Part shown: positions 1 through 7,186 of the stretch, in pieces
How positions within the stretch are numbered: position 1 is the stretch's first letter
Layout: every line of letters begins with the position of its first letter
Source of the DNA: an uncultured Oscillospiraceae bacterium
GTDB taxonomy: Bacteria > Bacillota > Clostridia > Oscillospirales > Ruminococcaceae
Direction of reading: 5' to 3'
Assembly: GCA_910578965.1 (NCBI GenBank)
Contig: CAJTSP010000073.1
Coordinates: 1 to 13,158, forward strand
Length of the DNA: 13,158 bases
Position numbers and translations under genes: made by a program
The notes under the pieces: generated by a model
Databases searched by the model: none
Told to the model about the DNA's origin: nothing
What the model saw: the letters and a program-made list of their open reading frames with translations, nothing else

Positions 1-189
1 TTGTTAAATGGTATCTAAACCAGATCACTCTGAGCTTAAATCGCCTTCGCTCAAAACGCAATCGCTTGCGTCCTGTCGAATTACTCTTTGGAATTTTAAA
101 GTGCTTTCCAACACCTTTAAGGGTTCCATTCAAGCTTCGATATTGTTCAATTTTCAAGGTCCTGCGCGCTCCCCGCCCCTGCGGACAGC
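1..189 (-). promoter_or_regulatory. 5' leader of an rRNA operon (pre-16S region; 16S gene itself lies off the window)
   Basis: The stretch is AT-richer than the rest of the window and carries no convincing ORF. On the minus strand it follows the tandem promoters at 196-225 and 296-324. It contains a CTTGAAAATTGAACAA segment at about 143-158, the kind of boxA-adjacent sequence known from Firmicute pre-16S leaders and spacers, and a small hairpin, ACGCAA/TTGCGT, near 55-75. Pre-rRNA leader is the best reading because strong tandem promoters point into it and nothing else follows. It could instead lead into another stable RNA. The mature 16S sequence is not present, so this is an inference from context. 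Confidence 0.6.
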
Positions 190-195
190 TTATTT

Positions 196-225
196 ACTTT
201 ACCACACCTTAGACCTTCTTGTCAA
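196..225 (-). promoter_or_regulatory. rRNA-type sigma-A promoter P2
   Basis: On the minus strand a perfect TTGACA -35 box (220-225) is separated by 18 nt from a TAAAGT -10 box (196-201), which is preceded by TGG, an extended -10 arrangement. Transcription would start near 189 and read into the rRNA leader. It is the promoter nearer the RNA; a second one lies about 100 bp upstream, matching the tandem layout known for Firmicute rRNA operons. Confidence 0.7.
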
Positions 226-295
226 GCCCCTTTTTTGTGGTTCTGTAATTTGCTGCCTGGCGCTGCGAGCGCCCGCCATCCCTGACGGCTTAGTT

Positions 296-324
296 ATCAT
301 AGCAGGAATTTGCTGGAAAGTCAA
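296..324 (-). promoter_or_regulatory. rRNA-type sigma-A promoter P1
   Basis: On the minus strand TTGACT (319-324) and TATGAT (296-301) are separated by exactly 17 nt, a near-consensus sigma-A promoter. A GC-rich hairpin (GGCGCT/AGCGCC, 259-273) lies between P1 and P2. From the sigF stop at 491 to this promoter the sequence is AT-rich and non-coding, with only an ATACAGG/CCTGTAT hairpin at 417-439. I see no strong terminator for the spoIIA operon there. Confidence 0.7.
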
Positions 325-490
325 CACAAAAACTGCGTTTGAGGGCGGTTTTGTCGTTTTGTCCATTTTACGGTAAAGTTTTTGTTGAAATTCCAGACAG
401 CATGCTCGGCCGATTTATACAGGTTGTTTCATCCTGTATTTTTATCCCCTGGAACATTACATTTTGTACTATTGACGGGAGCCGGCCGTT

Positions 491-1162
491 TTATTCCAGC
501 AGCAGCCCGCGCAGTTGTTTCAGGATACGGCGTTCCCGCCGGGAAATCTGTACCTGGGTGGTGCCAAGGGCCTTGGCAGTTTGGCTTTGGGTCCAGCCCT
601 TATAAAAGCGGAAGCCGATAAGGGCCCTGTCGTCCGGCGGGAGGCGGCCGAGTACCTCGGCCAGGCTGATGCGGTCGGCCAGCTCCTCCTCAGGGGAGTC
701 TACCGGGATATCCAGCTCACGGGAACCATCCTCCTCGGATACAGGGGTAAGCGAGAGGGCGGGCTGGTTTGCCTGGATCGCAAGGGCCACCTGTTCGGGC
801 CGAACCCCGAGCCGCTGGGCTAACTGGGCGACGGTGGGCTCGGCGCCGGTAGCTTTGAGCATCTGCTCGCGGGCGGCACCCACCTTAAGCCCCAACTCCT
901 TGACCGAACGGCTGACCTTGACCGTACCGCCGTCCCGGAAGAGCTTTTTGATCTCGCCCAAGATGACCGGTACCGCATAGGTAGAAAAGCAGACCCCGCG
1001 CTGTTCGTCGAACCCGTCGTAGGCCTTGACCAGCCCCATGCAGCCGGCGGCATACAGGTCGTCATATTCGATGCCCCGGCCGCGGAACCGCCCCGCGCAG
1101 GCGTGGGCAAGGCCGAGATTGTCCTGGATGAATTCTTCGCGCGGGCCAAGCCGGGTAGGCAT
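491..1162 (-). CDS. sigF: RNA polymerase sporulation-specific sigma factor SigF (SpoIIAC)
   Basis: Forespore-specific sigma factor that directs RNA polymerase to early forespore promoters and is held inactive by SpoIIAB. The 223-residue protein has region 2 at about 10-80 (FRGRGIEYDDLYAAGCMGL, then FSTYAVP and ILGEIKKLFRD), a VKVSRSVKE segment entering region 3 at 81-89, region 3 to about 160, and region 4 at about 165-220 with a helix-turn-helix around 190-214 (TQSQTAKALGTTQVQISRRE). It is the third gene after spoIIAA and spoIIAB, which identifies it as SigF rather than SigG. It is about 30 residues shorter than B. subtilis SigF (255), mostly at the N terminus. The ATG at 1162 follows an AGGAGG box by 8 nt. 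A GC-rich hairpin (1186-1205) sits just upstream of that ribosome binding site. Confidence 0.95.
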   Translation of the reverse strand: MPTRLGPREEFIQDNLGLAHACAGRFRGRGIEYDDLYAAGCMGLVKAYDGFDEQRGVCFSTYAVPVILGEIKKLFRDGGTVKVSRSVKELGLKVGAAREQMLKATGAEPTVAQLAQRLGVRPEQVALAIQANQPALSLTPVSEEDGSRELDIPVDSPEEELADRISLAEVLGRLPPDDRALIGFRFYKGWTQSQTAKALGTTQVQISRRERRILKQLRGLLLE

Positions 1163-1185
1163 AGGGCGATCCTCCTCCTTTTTGG

Positions 1186-1205
1186 GGCGGCGGGAATCCG
1201 CCGCC
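1186..1205 (-). other. GC-only hairpin between spoIIAB and sigF
   Basis: A perfect 8-bp stem, GGCGGCGG/CCGCCGCC, with a 4-nt loop lies in the 64-nt gap between the spoIIAB stop and the sigF start, ending a few nucleotides before the sigF ribosome binding site. No T-tract follows on the minus strand (the next bases are CCAAAAAGGAGG), so it does not look like a terminator. It may stabilise an mRNA end or influence sigF translation; that role is inference. Confidence 0.6.
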
Positions 1206-1226
1206 TATGTAAAAAGGAAAGGAGGC

Positions 1227-1661
1227 TCAGCCGCGGGGGCTCAGCCGTTTCGTAAGTACTACCCGGGTACCCCGCCCGGGCGCCGAACTGACCTTGACGG
1301 TATCCATAAAGCTCTGCATCACCGCAAAGCCAAGCCCGGCGCGCTCCTCCGGGTTGCCGGTGGTAAAGAGGGGCTGCATCGCCTGCTCTACATCCGGGAT
1401 GCCGACCCCCTTGTCGGCAACGGTGATCCTGACAAGGCCCCCTTCATAGAGGGCGGCAGTAAGCCGGACCAGTCCAACCCCATTGGGATACGCATGGACA
1501 ATACAGTTGGTGACTGCCTCCGAAACGGCCGTTTTAATGTCGGCCAATTGGGGGACGGTGGGGTCGGCCTGGGCAAGGAAAGCCGCGAGCATACCACGGG
1601 CAAATGCCTCGTTGACCCCACGGGAGTAAAAGGCACAGCGGACAAGGTTTTGCGCTTTCAT
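1227..1661 (-). CDS. spoIIAB: Anti-sigma-F factor / serine kinase SpoIIAB
   Basis: GHKL-family ATPase that binds and inhibits sigma-F and phosphorylates SpoIIAA. The 144 residues match the family's usual length (146 in B. subtilis). Visible motifs are the N-box at 41-57 (DIKTAVSEAVTNCIVHAY, with E48 and N52), the G1 box VADKGVGIPD at 81-90, an EQAMQPLFTT segment at 92-101, and the glycine-rich G2 lid ERAGLGFAVM at 106-115. It ends with the typical GT..VLTKRL strand. The ATG at 1661 is preceded by an AGGGG box. It is separated from spoIIAA by 113 nt and from sigF by 64 nt. In B. subtilis these genes are tightly packed, so translational coupling is not evident here. Confidence 0.96.
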   Translation of the reverse strand: MKAQNLVRCAFYSRGVNEAFARGMLAAFLAQADPTVPQLADIKTAVSEAVTNCIVHAYPNGVGLVRLTAALYEGGLVRITVADKGVGIPDVEQAMQPLFTTGNPEERAGLGFAVMQSFMDTVKVSSAPGRGTRVVLTKRLSPRG

Positions 1662-1739
1662 AGTGCTATCCCCTTTTGATGATTGGTACGGCGCGGCAGA
1701 AACCGGCGCGCAGAGGGCGGATGGCCGTGCTGCAAATTA

Positions 1740-1772
1740 CTGCGGCGCGCCCAGGCGCCCACACCGCCGCAG
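1740..1772 (-). other. Hairpin in the spoIIAA-spoIIAB gap
   Basis: An 8-bp inverted repeat, CTGCGGCG/CGCCGCAG, with a GC-rich loop of about 17 nt starts immediately after the spoIIAA stop codon. On the minus strand it is followed by AGTAATTTGC rather than a T-tract, so it is at best a weak or non-canonical terminator. It could protect a processed spoIIAA 3' end or damp readthrough into spoIIAB and sigF. Confidence 0.5.
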
Positions 1773-1774
1773 CT

Positions 1775-2071
1775 TTACACATAGCTGACCCGGGCCAATT
1801 CGAGCATCTTTTGGATCTGCGCGGGCGGACGCTGGACCACCAGCACCCCGCCTGCTTCCCGCATGCGCTTTTGCCGGCCGAGAATCAGCCCGACGCCGGA
1901 GGAATCCATAAAGGTGACCCCGCCAAAATCCAGCGTAAGCCGGGCGGGGGCAGCGAGGGCAAGCCGGGCGTCAATGGCCTGGCGTAGCTGCTGGGCCGAG
2001 TGATGGTCGATTTCGCCCACAAGGTACGCAAAGAGCGTGCCGTCCGCACCCGAAAAGGTAACCCCTGCCAC
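1775..2071 (-). CDS. spoIIAA: Anti-anti-sigma factor SpoIIAA (STAS domain)
   Basis: Partner-switching protein: when dephosphorylated by SpoIIE it captures SpoIIAB and releases sigma-F. I choose the GTG at 2071, giving 98 residues, because AAAGGAGGT ends 8 nt before it and the alignment with SpoIIAA begins there. The upstream ATG at 2116 would put a 15-residue tail inside a terminator-like hairpin and before the ribosome binding site. Family motifs are VGEIDHHSAQQL (18-29), LDFGGVTFMDSSGVGLILGR (47-66) with the expected phosphorylated serine at Ser57 in MDSSG, and GGVLVV (74-79). It stops at VSYV, about 15-20 residues short of B. subtilis SpoIIAA (117), so the last STAS helix appears to be missing. 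Neither alternative frame past the stop restores it. Confidence 0.93.
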   Translation of the reverse strand: MAGVTFSGADGTLFAYLVGEIDHHSAQQLRQAIDARLALAAPARLTLDFGGVTFMDSSGVGLILGRQKRMREAGGVLVVQRPPAQIQKMLELARVSYV

Positions 2072-2103
2072 CGCGGCCAACCTCCTTTTATTGTAAGATA
2101 CGA

Positions 2104-2139
2104 AAAGCCCGTACACAGAACCCTCTGTGTACGGGCTTT
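2104..2139 (-). terminator. Perfect 16-bp terminator-like hairpin in the spoIIAA leader
   Basis: AAAGCCCGTACACAGA and its exact reverse complement form a 16-bp stem closed by a 4-nt loop. On the minus strand the stem ends in GGGCTTTT and is followed by CG, so the T-tract is short (4 T). The hairpin ends only about 15 nt before the spoIIAA ribosome binding site. It can act as a terminator for transcripts arriving from folC. If the spoIIA promoter is upstream of it, it lies in the spoIIA 5' UTR as an attenuator or stabiliser. Confidence 0.7.
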
Positions 2140-2408
2140 AGTGTAGCCGATTTGGGGTGCGAGTTTTGCCGGAATCTGGACAAGCCCACAAAAAGGCTGG
2201 CGGGAAAAGGCCATACCGCAGGAAAACGGCGCAGATGCGGGCGGGATGAGGGGCGCAAAGAAGCCAAAGGCCGAAAACGGCCGGGGCGGAGCCGGGAAAG
2301 GCCAAGGGCCAGGCGGCCCAAAGGAACGCACGGCCGCGGAAAAGCCGCTCCCTGCGGCCCGTTTTACGCCTATCGGCCCCGAGAGTGGTTCCCACAGCCC
2401 AGGACAGG
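2140..2408. other. GC-rich folC-spoIIAA spacer
   Basis: About 270 nt without a supportable gene. The minus strand is pyrimidine-rich with many GGCC repeats. The spoIIA promoter should be here, but I find no confident sigma-A or sigma-H promoter and no exact TGNCGAA Spo0A box on either strand between 2072 and 2408 (the nearest is GGCCGAA, one mismatch). Two small hairpins, at 2344-2358 and 2269-2282, are possible folC terminators. Confidence 0.5.
2340..2358 (-). terminator. Possible weak folC terminator
   Basis: On the minus strand a 5-bp stem GCCGC/GCGGC with an AGGGA loop is followed directly by TTTT, about 50 nt after the folC stop. The stem is short and the T-tract minimal, so termination may instead occur at 2104-2139. 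Confidence 0.3.
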
Positions 2409-3692
2409 TTATTTTTTACGGCCCAGCCGCTCCAGCAGCAGGCCGCGCGCCTCAGCCGCAAGATAGAGCGAACCGCAAACCACAAGGTCCCTCTCCTCGG
2501 CAAGGGCGCACCCAACCGCCTCGGGCAGGCTGCGGCAGGGGCGCACCCACGGGAAATGCCGGCCGGCCAGCCGGGCCAGTTCCCCGGCCGGCAGGGCGCG
2601 CGGGCAGCCTGGCGAAACGGTATAAACCCTTGCGAAACAGCCGGACAGGTTTTCAAGCGATTCCTCGACTTTTTTATCCCCAAGCATCCCGATGACGGCG
2701 GTAAGGCCGGCGGCCTTTTCCTCCCGCAGCACCCCCGCGAGGGCGGCGGCGCCGTCTGGGTTGTGGCAGCCGTCCAGCAAAACAAGGGGCTCACGCCGCA
2801 GCAGCTCCACCCGGGCGGGCAGACGGGCAGCCCCGAGCCCGGCCAGGATGGCGTCGTCCCCAATGGCAAGCCCCTTGCGGCAAAGAGCGAGCGCAATCTC
2901 AACCGCCATGGCGGCGTTGCAGGCCTGGTGCGCCCCGATAAAGGGCAGGTCCACCTCGTAACCACCGTAATCCATCCGGTTGGTAAAGGGCGGGCCCTGC
3001 CGGCGGGTAAGATCGTCGAGATCCGGCACCACCAGCTCACAGCCCTGCCGGCCGGCCTCCACCACAATCTCACGCAGGGCCTCCTTTGGCTGGCTTGGGT
3101 AACAAACCACAATGCTGCCCGGCTTGATGATGCCGCATTTTTCCCGCGCAATGGCGCCAAGCGTGTCGCCCAGCAGCTCGGTGTGGTCCAGCCCGATGCG
3201 GGTGATGGCCGAGACAAGGGTATTCTGCACCGCATTGGTCGCGTCGTAACGGCCGCCGAGGCCGGTTTCGAGCACGGCGATTTCGCAGCCCCGGCGAGCA
3301 AACCACAGCAGCGCCAGGGCGGTGACCGCCTCAAACTCCACCGGCATTTCGCCCCCGGCGGCGGATACCCTCCCGGCCGCCGCCCTGACCTCTGCGGCCA
3401 GGGCGGCAAGCTCCTCGGGCGGGATCATCCGGCCATCCATCTGGAACCGCTCGCGGAATTCCAGCACATACGGCGAGATGGTGAGCCCGGTTTTATACCC
3501 GGCCCTTTGCAGGATGCAGGCCGTGAGGGCGGCCACCGTCCCTTTGCCGTTGGTGCCGGCAATCTGCACAAACCTGAGCTGCCGCTGGGGATCGCCTAAC
3601 TCCTGCAGGAGCGCCTGCATCCTGCAAAGGGTAGCCCCGCCGCCCAGGCGCGGCAGGCTGTGCAGCCACTCGATGGCCTCGGATAGGGTCAT
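2409..3692 (-). CDS. folC: Bifunctional folylpolyglutamate synthase / dihydrofolate synthase FolC
   Basis: Mur-ligase-type cytosolic enzyme that adds glutamate to folates, and in bacteria usually also joins dihydropteroate and glutamate, using ATP. The 427 residues are a normal length. Motifs: ATP-binding loop GTNGKGT at 46-52, ISPYVLEFRERF at 72-83, the family signature LETGLGGRYDATN at 141-153, DHTELLGDT with AREKCGIIK at 169-190 (region of the modified lysine), LLDGCHNPDG at 305-314 and GMLGDKK at 335-341. The ATG at 3692 is preceded by AAGGAG with a 10-nt spacer; an ATG 10 nt earlier is in another frame. It lies 58 nt after the vanZ-like gene and downstream of valS. The valS-folC pairing is known from B. 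subtilis and supports co-transcription. Confidence 0.96.
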   Translation of the reverse strand: MTLSEAIEWLHSLPRLGGGATLCRMQALLQELGDPQRQLRFVQIAGTNGKGTVAALTACILQRAGYKTGLTISPYVLEFRERFQMDGRMIPPEELAALAAEVRAAAGRVSAAGGEMPVEFEAVTALALLWFARRGCEIAVLETGLGGRYDATNAVQNTLVSAITRIGLDHTELLGDTLGAIAREKCGIIKPGSIVVCYPSQPKEALREIVVEAGRQGCELVVPDLDDLTRRQGPPFTNRMDYGGYEVDLPFIGAHQACNAAMAVEIALALCRKGLAIGDDAILAGLGAARLPARVELLRREPLVLLDGCHNPDGAAALAGVLREEKAAGLTAVIGMLGDKKVEESLENLSGCFARVYTVSPGCPRALPAGELARLAGRHFPWVRPCRSLPEAVGCALAEERDLVVCGSLYLAAEARGLLLERLGRKK

Positions 3693-3750
3693 GCGGATTC
3701 ATCTCCTTCGTATCGGTTTTGCAGGGCCCGGCCCGGGGCAGCCGGCAGTG

Positions 3751-4389
3751 CTACGGCCCTCTTTGGGCTTTCAGGAGCGCCGAGCACATCCGCACAAAAA
3801 GCAGGAGCAGCAGGGCAAAGAGCAGCCCGGCCAGCACCCCTATAAAGTCCAGAAAAACATCCCGCACCGAGCTTGACCTCCCGGGCACATATAGCTGGAT
3901 CAGCTCGTCGATGTCGGCTACCAGCAGCCCAAAAAAGAGCGGCCAGCCGCTATGCCGCACAAACCGCCGGGTGTACACCCGCAGGCAGAGCATGAACCAA
4001 AAGCCCAGCAGCGCAAACTCGGCAAAATGGGCCAGCTTGCGCACAAAATATTCGCTGAAGGGCCCGGCCCCCACCGTTTCGAGCACACCATTGAGCAACT
4101 GCATCGCCTGCCGGCTGCGCGCGGAGGAGGCCTCGGCAATCTGCAAGGAGTTTTTGAAGATAAAAGCCACGCTGCACACAAGCCCCAACGTAAAAACAAA
4201 CCGCAGTGCCCACACCCAGGGGGATGTTTTTGGATCGCCCTGAGCGGGCCTGGATGTTTGGCCCCCAGATGGATGTGCAGGACGCGGAGGCCCGGAGGGT
4301 GGCGGCGTTTGGCCCCGGGGCGGGGGGTCGGGGAGCGGAAGCTGCTCAAAATACGCCCCGGGGAGCCCGGCCTGTTTTTGGTGCTTCAT
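3751..4389 (-). CDS. VanZ-family membrane protein with proline-rich N-terminal tail
   Basis: The 212-residue product has a VanZ-like domain: a first membrane segment at about 58-79 followed by KNSLQIAEASSARS, a second around 115-138 with KLAHFAEFALLGF (K118, H121, E124), a third near 149-165, DELIQLYVPGRSSSVRDVFLDFIG at about 161-184 (D161, E162, Q165, R171, D177), and a final helix to 200. An Asp (D181) stands where many relatives have Asn. VanZ proteins affect teicoplanin resistance in enterococci, but the biochemical role of most relatives is unknown. Residues 1-57 form a hydrophilic, proline-rich tail not typical of the domain. I start at the ATG at 4389, only 7 nt after the valS stop and with a poor ribosome binding site, suggesting translational coupling. 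The longer upstream frame lies inside valS. Confidence 0.85.
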   Translation of the reverse strand: MKHQKQAGLPGAYFEQLPLPDPPPRGQTPPPSGPPRPAHPSGGQTSRPAQGDPKTSPWVWALRFVFTLGLVCSVAFIFKNSLQIAEASSARSRQAMQLLNGVLETVGAGPFSEYFVRKLAHFAEFALLGFWFMLCLRVYTRRFVRHSGWPLFFGLLVADIDELIQLYVPGRSSSVRDVFLDFIGVLAGLLFALLLLLFVRMCSALLKAQRGP

Positions 4390-4396
4390 CACAGGT

Positions 4397-7099
4397 TTAC
4401 CCCAGCGCCGTGAGGCTCTGGCCGATGCGGGCCAGTTTGTCCTCGGCGCGGGCCAGCTTTTGGCGGATGTCCTCCACCACATGGGCCGGGGCCTTGCTGA
4501 CAAAGCCCTGGTTCTGTAGCTGGCGGCTGAACTGGGCGATCTCCTTTTCGCAGGCGGCCTTTTCTTTGTTCAGCCGGGCCAGCTCCTTGTCGCGGTCGAT
4601 CAGCTCCATCATCGGGATAAACCCGCGGGCCGCGTGGGTCACCGCCTGCACCATCCCCTCGGTGGGGCCGGCGTACACGTCGGTGAGGGTAACCTCGGTG
4701 GCAAAGGCAAAGCGCGCCAGATAGACGCTGCCCTTTTGGAAGGCCGCGGCGTCCTGGGTTTCGATGACCATACTGGTTTTTTTGGCGGGGTGCACCCCCA
4801 TCTCGGCCCGCAGCGCCCGCACCGCCTTGATATAGTCCACCAGCTTTTCAAAATCGGCCTCGTCGCCCGGCCACTCGCGCAGGCCGTCCAGGGTGGGCCA
4901 GGGCTCCAGCATGATGGTTTTGGCGCTGCCGGGCAGGGCGGTGTAGAGCTCCTCGGTTACAAAGGGCATAAAGGGGTGCAGCAGCCGCAGCGCCGCGCCC
5001 AGCACATACACCAGCACCCGCCGGGCGGTGTCGGCCTGCTGCGGGTCGCCGGAATTGAGCCGCACCTTGGCGATCTCGATGAACCAATCGCAGTAAACAT
5101 CCCAGATAAAATCGTACACCTTGGCGGCGGCAAGGCCCAGCTCGTATTTTTCGAGGTTGTCGGTCATCTCGCGGGCGGTGCGGGAAAGGCGGGTGAGCAC
5201 CCAGCGGTCGCTCATGTCCAGCTTGCCCTCGCCCGGCAGGCCGGGGGCAAAATCCGCGGGCAGGTTCATCAGTACAAACCGGGCGGCGTTCCAGAGCTTG
5301 TTGGCAAAGTTGCGGGCGGCGCGCACCTTTTCCTCGCTGTAGCGCATATCGTTGCCCGGGGTGGAGCCGTTGACCAGGGTGTAGCGCAACGCGTCGGCCC
5401 CATAATTCCGGATGACCTCCAGCGGGTCGATGCCGTTGCCCAGGCTTTTGCTCATCTTGCGGCCCTCGGCGTCCCGCATGATGCCGTGGATAAAGACGGT
5501 GTCAAAGGGCACCTCGCCCATCTGCTCCAGCCCCGAGAAGATCATGCGGGAGACCCAGAAAAAGATGATGTCGTACCCGGTCACGAGGGTGTTGGTGGGG
5601 TAGAAAAAGCCAAGATCCTCGGTTTTTTCGGGCCAGCCCAGGGTGCTGAAGGGCCAGAGCGCGCTGGAAAACCAGGTGTCGAGGGTGTCCGGGTCCCGGG
5701 TAAGACGGGCCGAGCCGCATTTAGGGCAGACGGCCGGGGCGGTTTTGGCCACGATGGTCTCATTGCAGTCGTCACAATACCAGGCGGGGATCTGGTGGCC
5801 CCACCAGAGCTGGCGGCTGATGCACCAGTCCCGGATGTTCTCCATCCAGTTGTAATAGGTCTTGTCGAACCGCTCGGGCACAAAGCGGGTGCGGCCGGCG
5901 CGCACCGCGGCGATGGCCGGCTTTGCCAGCGGCTCCATTTTGACAAACCACTGCCGGGAGACCATCGGCTCGATGGTGGTGTGGCAGCGGTAGCAGGTGC
6001 CCACCTCGTGCTGCAAGGGCTTTACCTCGCCCAGGTACCCGCCGGCCTCAAGGTCGGCCAGGATGGCCTTGCGGGCCTCGCGGGCGGTAAGCCCCGCGTA
6101 TTTGCCGCAATCCAGCACCGCCGGCTCGTCCGAGGCGGTTTTGCCGGCGGCGGCCAGGGCGTCGGCCTCGGCCTTGTCGGCCGGGCCGGTCATCCGGCCG
6201 TCCCAGGTAAGCACCCGCACCATGGGCAGCCCGTGCCGGCGGCCCACCTCAAAGTCGTTGGGGTCGTGGGCGGGGGTGATCTTGACCACGCCGGTACCCT
6301 TTTCCATGTCGGCGTGCTCGTCGCAGACGATGGGAATCTCCCGGTTTACCAGCGGCAGCACCACATGGCAGCCGTGCAGGTGGGCGTACCGCTCGTCGGC
6401 CGGGTTGATGGCCACGGCGGTGTCCCCCAGCATGGTCTCGGGGCGGGTGGTGGCAAGCTCTAACTTTTCGCCGGTCTCCTTGACCGTGTACAGCAGGTGC
6501 CAGAAATGCCCGTCCTGGGTCTCGTACTCCACCTCGGCGTCCGAGATGGAGGTGTTGCAGTGGGGGCACCAGTTGACCATCCGGCTGCCGCGGTAGATGA
6601 GGCCCTTATCGTAGAGCCGCACAAACACCTCGCGCACCGCCTCCGAGCAGCCCTCGTCCATGGTAAAGCGCTCGCGCTGCCAGTCGCAGCTACAGCCCAG
6701 CTTCTTGAGCTGGCCCACAATCCGCCCGCCGTACTGCTCGCGCCAGGCCCAGGCGCGCTTTAAAAAGCCCTCCCGGCCCAGGTCCTCCTTGCTAAGGCCC
6801 TCCTCCTTCATGGCGGCCACGATCTTGGCCTCGGTGGCGATGGATGCATGGTCGGTGCCCGGCACCCAGAGGGCGCAATAGCCCTGCATCCGCTTAAAGC
6901 GGATGAGGATGTCCTGCATGGTCTCGTCCAGCGCGTGGCCCATGTGCAACTGCCCGGTGATGTTGGGGGGCGGCATGACGATGGTATACGGTTTTTTGCT
7001 GCGGTCGATCTCGGTGTGGAAATACCCCTTTTGCAGCCAGGTCTCATAGATATGATCCTCGACCTGCGCGGGGTCGTACTGCTTTGCCAGCTCCTTCAT
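4397..7099 (-). CDS. valS: Valyl-tRNA synthetase ValS
   Basis: Class I aminoacyl-tRNA synthetase that charges tRNA-Val in the cytosol and edits mischarged threonine. The 900 residues are complete for the family. Visible elements: PPPNITGQLHMGHALD with the HIGH-type HMGH at 52-55, an editing domain at roughly 190-350 including TTRPETMLGDTAVAI (217-231), KMSKS at 548-552, the anticodon-binding domain after about 630, and a charged C-terminal coiled coil at about 830-895. Cysteine pairs WCPHC (177-181), CYRC (369-372), CDDC (442-445) and CPKC (458-461) look like zinc sites. The ATG at 7099 follows AAAGGAGG by 9 nt. It heads a valS-vanZ-folC unit, and an intrinsic terminator lies about 85 nt upstream, suggesting leader regulation. 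It is not a recognisable canonical T-box. Confidence 0.98.
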   Translation of the reverse strand: MKELAKQYDPAQVEDHIYETWLQKGYFHTEIDRSKKPYTIVMPPPNITGQLHMGHALDETMQDILIRFKRMQGYCALWVPGTDHASIATEAKIVAAMKEEGLSKEDLGREGFLKRAWAWREQYGGRIVGQLKKLGCSCDWQRERFTMDEGCSEAVREVFVRLYDKGLIYRGSRMVNWCPHCNTSISDAEVEYETQDGHFWHLLYTVKETGEKLELATTRPETMLGDTAVAINPADERYAHLHGCHVVLPLVNREIPIVCDEHADMEKGTGVVKITPAHDPNDFEVGRRHGLPMVRVLTWDGRMTGPADKAEADALAAAGKTASDEPAVLDCGKYAGLTAREARKAILADLEAGGYLGEVKPLQHEVGTCYRCHTTIEPMVSRQWFVKMEPLAKPAIAAVRAGRTRFVPERFDKTYYNWMENIRDWCISRQLWWGHQIPAWYCDDCNETIVAKTAPAVCPKCGSARLTRDPDTLDTWFSSALWPFSTLGWPEKTEDLGFFYPTNTLVTGYDIIFFWVSRMIFSGLEQMGEVPFDTVFIHGIMRDAEGRKMSKSLGNGIDPLEVIRNYGADALRYTLVNGSTPGNDMRYSEEKVRAARNFANKLWNAARFVLMNLPADFAPGLPGEGKLDMSDRWVLTRLSRTAREMTDNLEKYELGLAAAKVYDFIWDVYCDWFIEIAKVRLNSGDPQQADTARRVLVYVLGAALRLLHPFMPFVTEELYTALPGSAKTIMLEPWPTLDGLREWPGDEADFEKLVDYIKAVRALRAEMGVHPAKKTSMVIETQDAAAFQKGSVYLARFAFATEVTLTDVYAGPTEGMVQAVTHAARGFIPMMELIDRDKELARLNKEKAACEKEIAQFSRQLQNQGFVSKAPAHVVEDIRQKLARAEDKLARIGQSLTALG

Positions 7100-7186
7100 A
7101 GTGGTATTCCTCCTTTGGGGGCATGCCCCGGTTTGTGGTGGCCCGGCCCGGATGGCGCCAGGCGGGCGGATTTACGCCATGGGACG

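Noticed and set aside
2072..2116. Upstream ATG start for spoIIAA at 2116
   Set aside because: It lies inside the hairpin and upstream of the AAAGGAGGT box, which instead fits the GTG at 2071.
2138..3409. 423-codon minus-strand open frame overlapping folC
   Set aside because: It is an out-of-frame shadow rich in Arg, Pro, Trp and Cys, while folC in its own frame has all family motifs; it also runs across the spacer to the terminator.
4634..6463. 609-codon plus-strand open frame opposite valS
   Set aside because: It is antisense to a full-length, motif-complete valS; long Gly/His/Val-rich antisense frames are expected in GC-rich genes with strong third-position bias.
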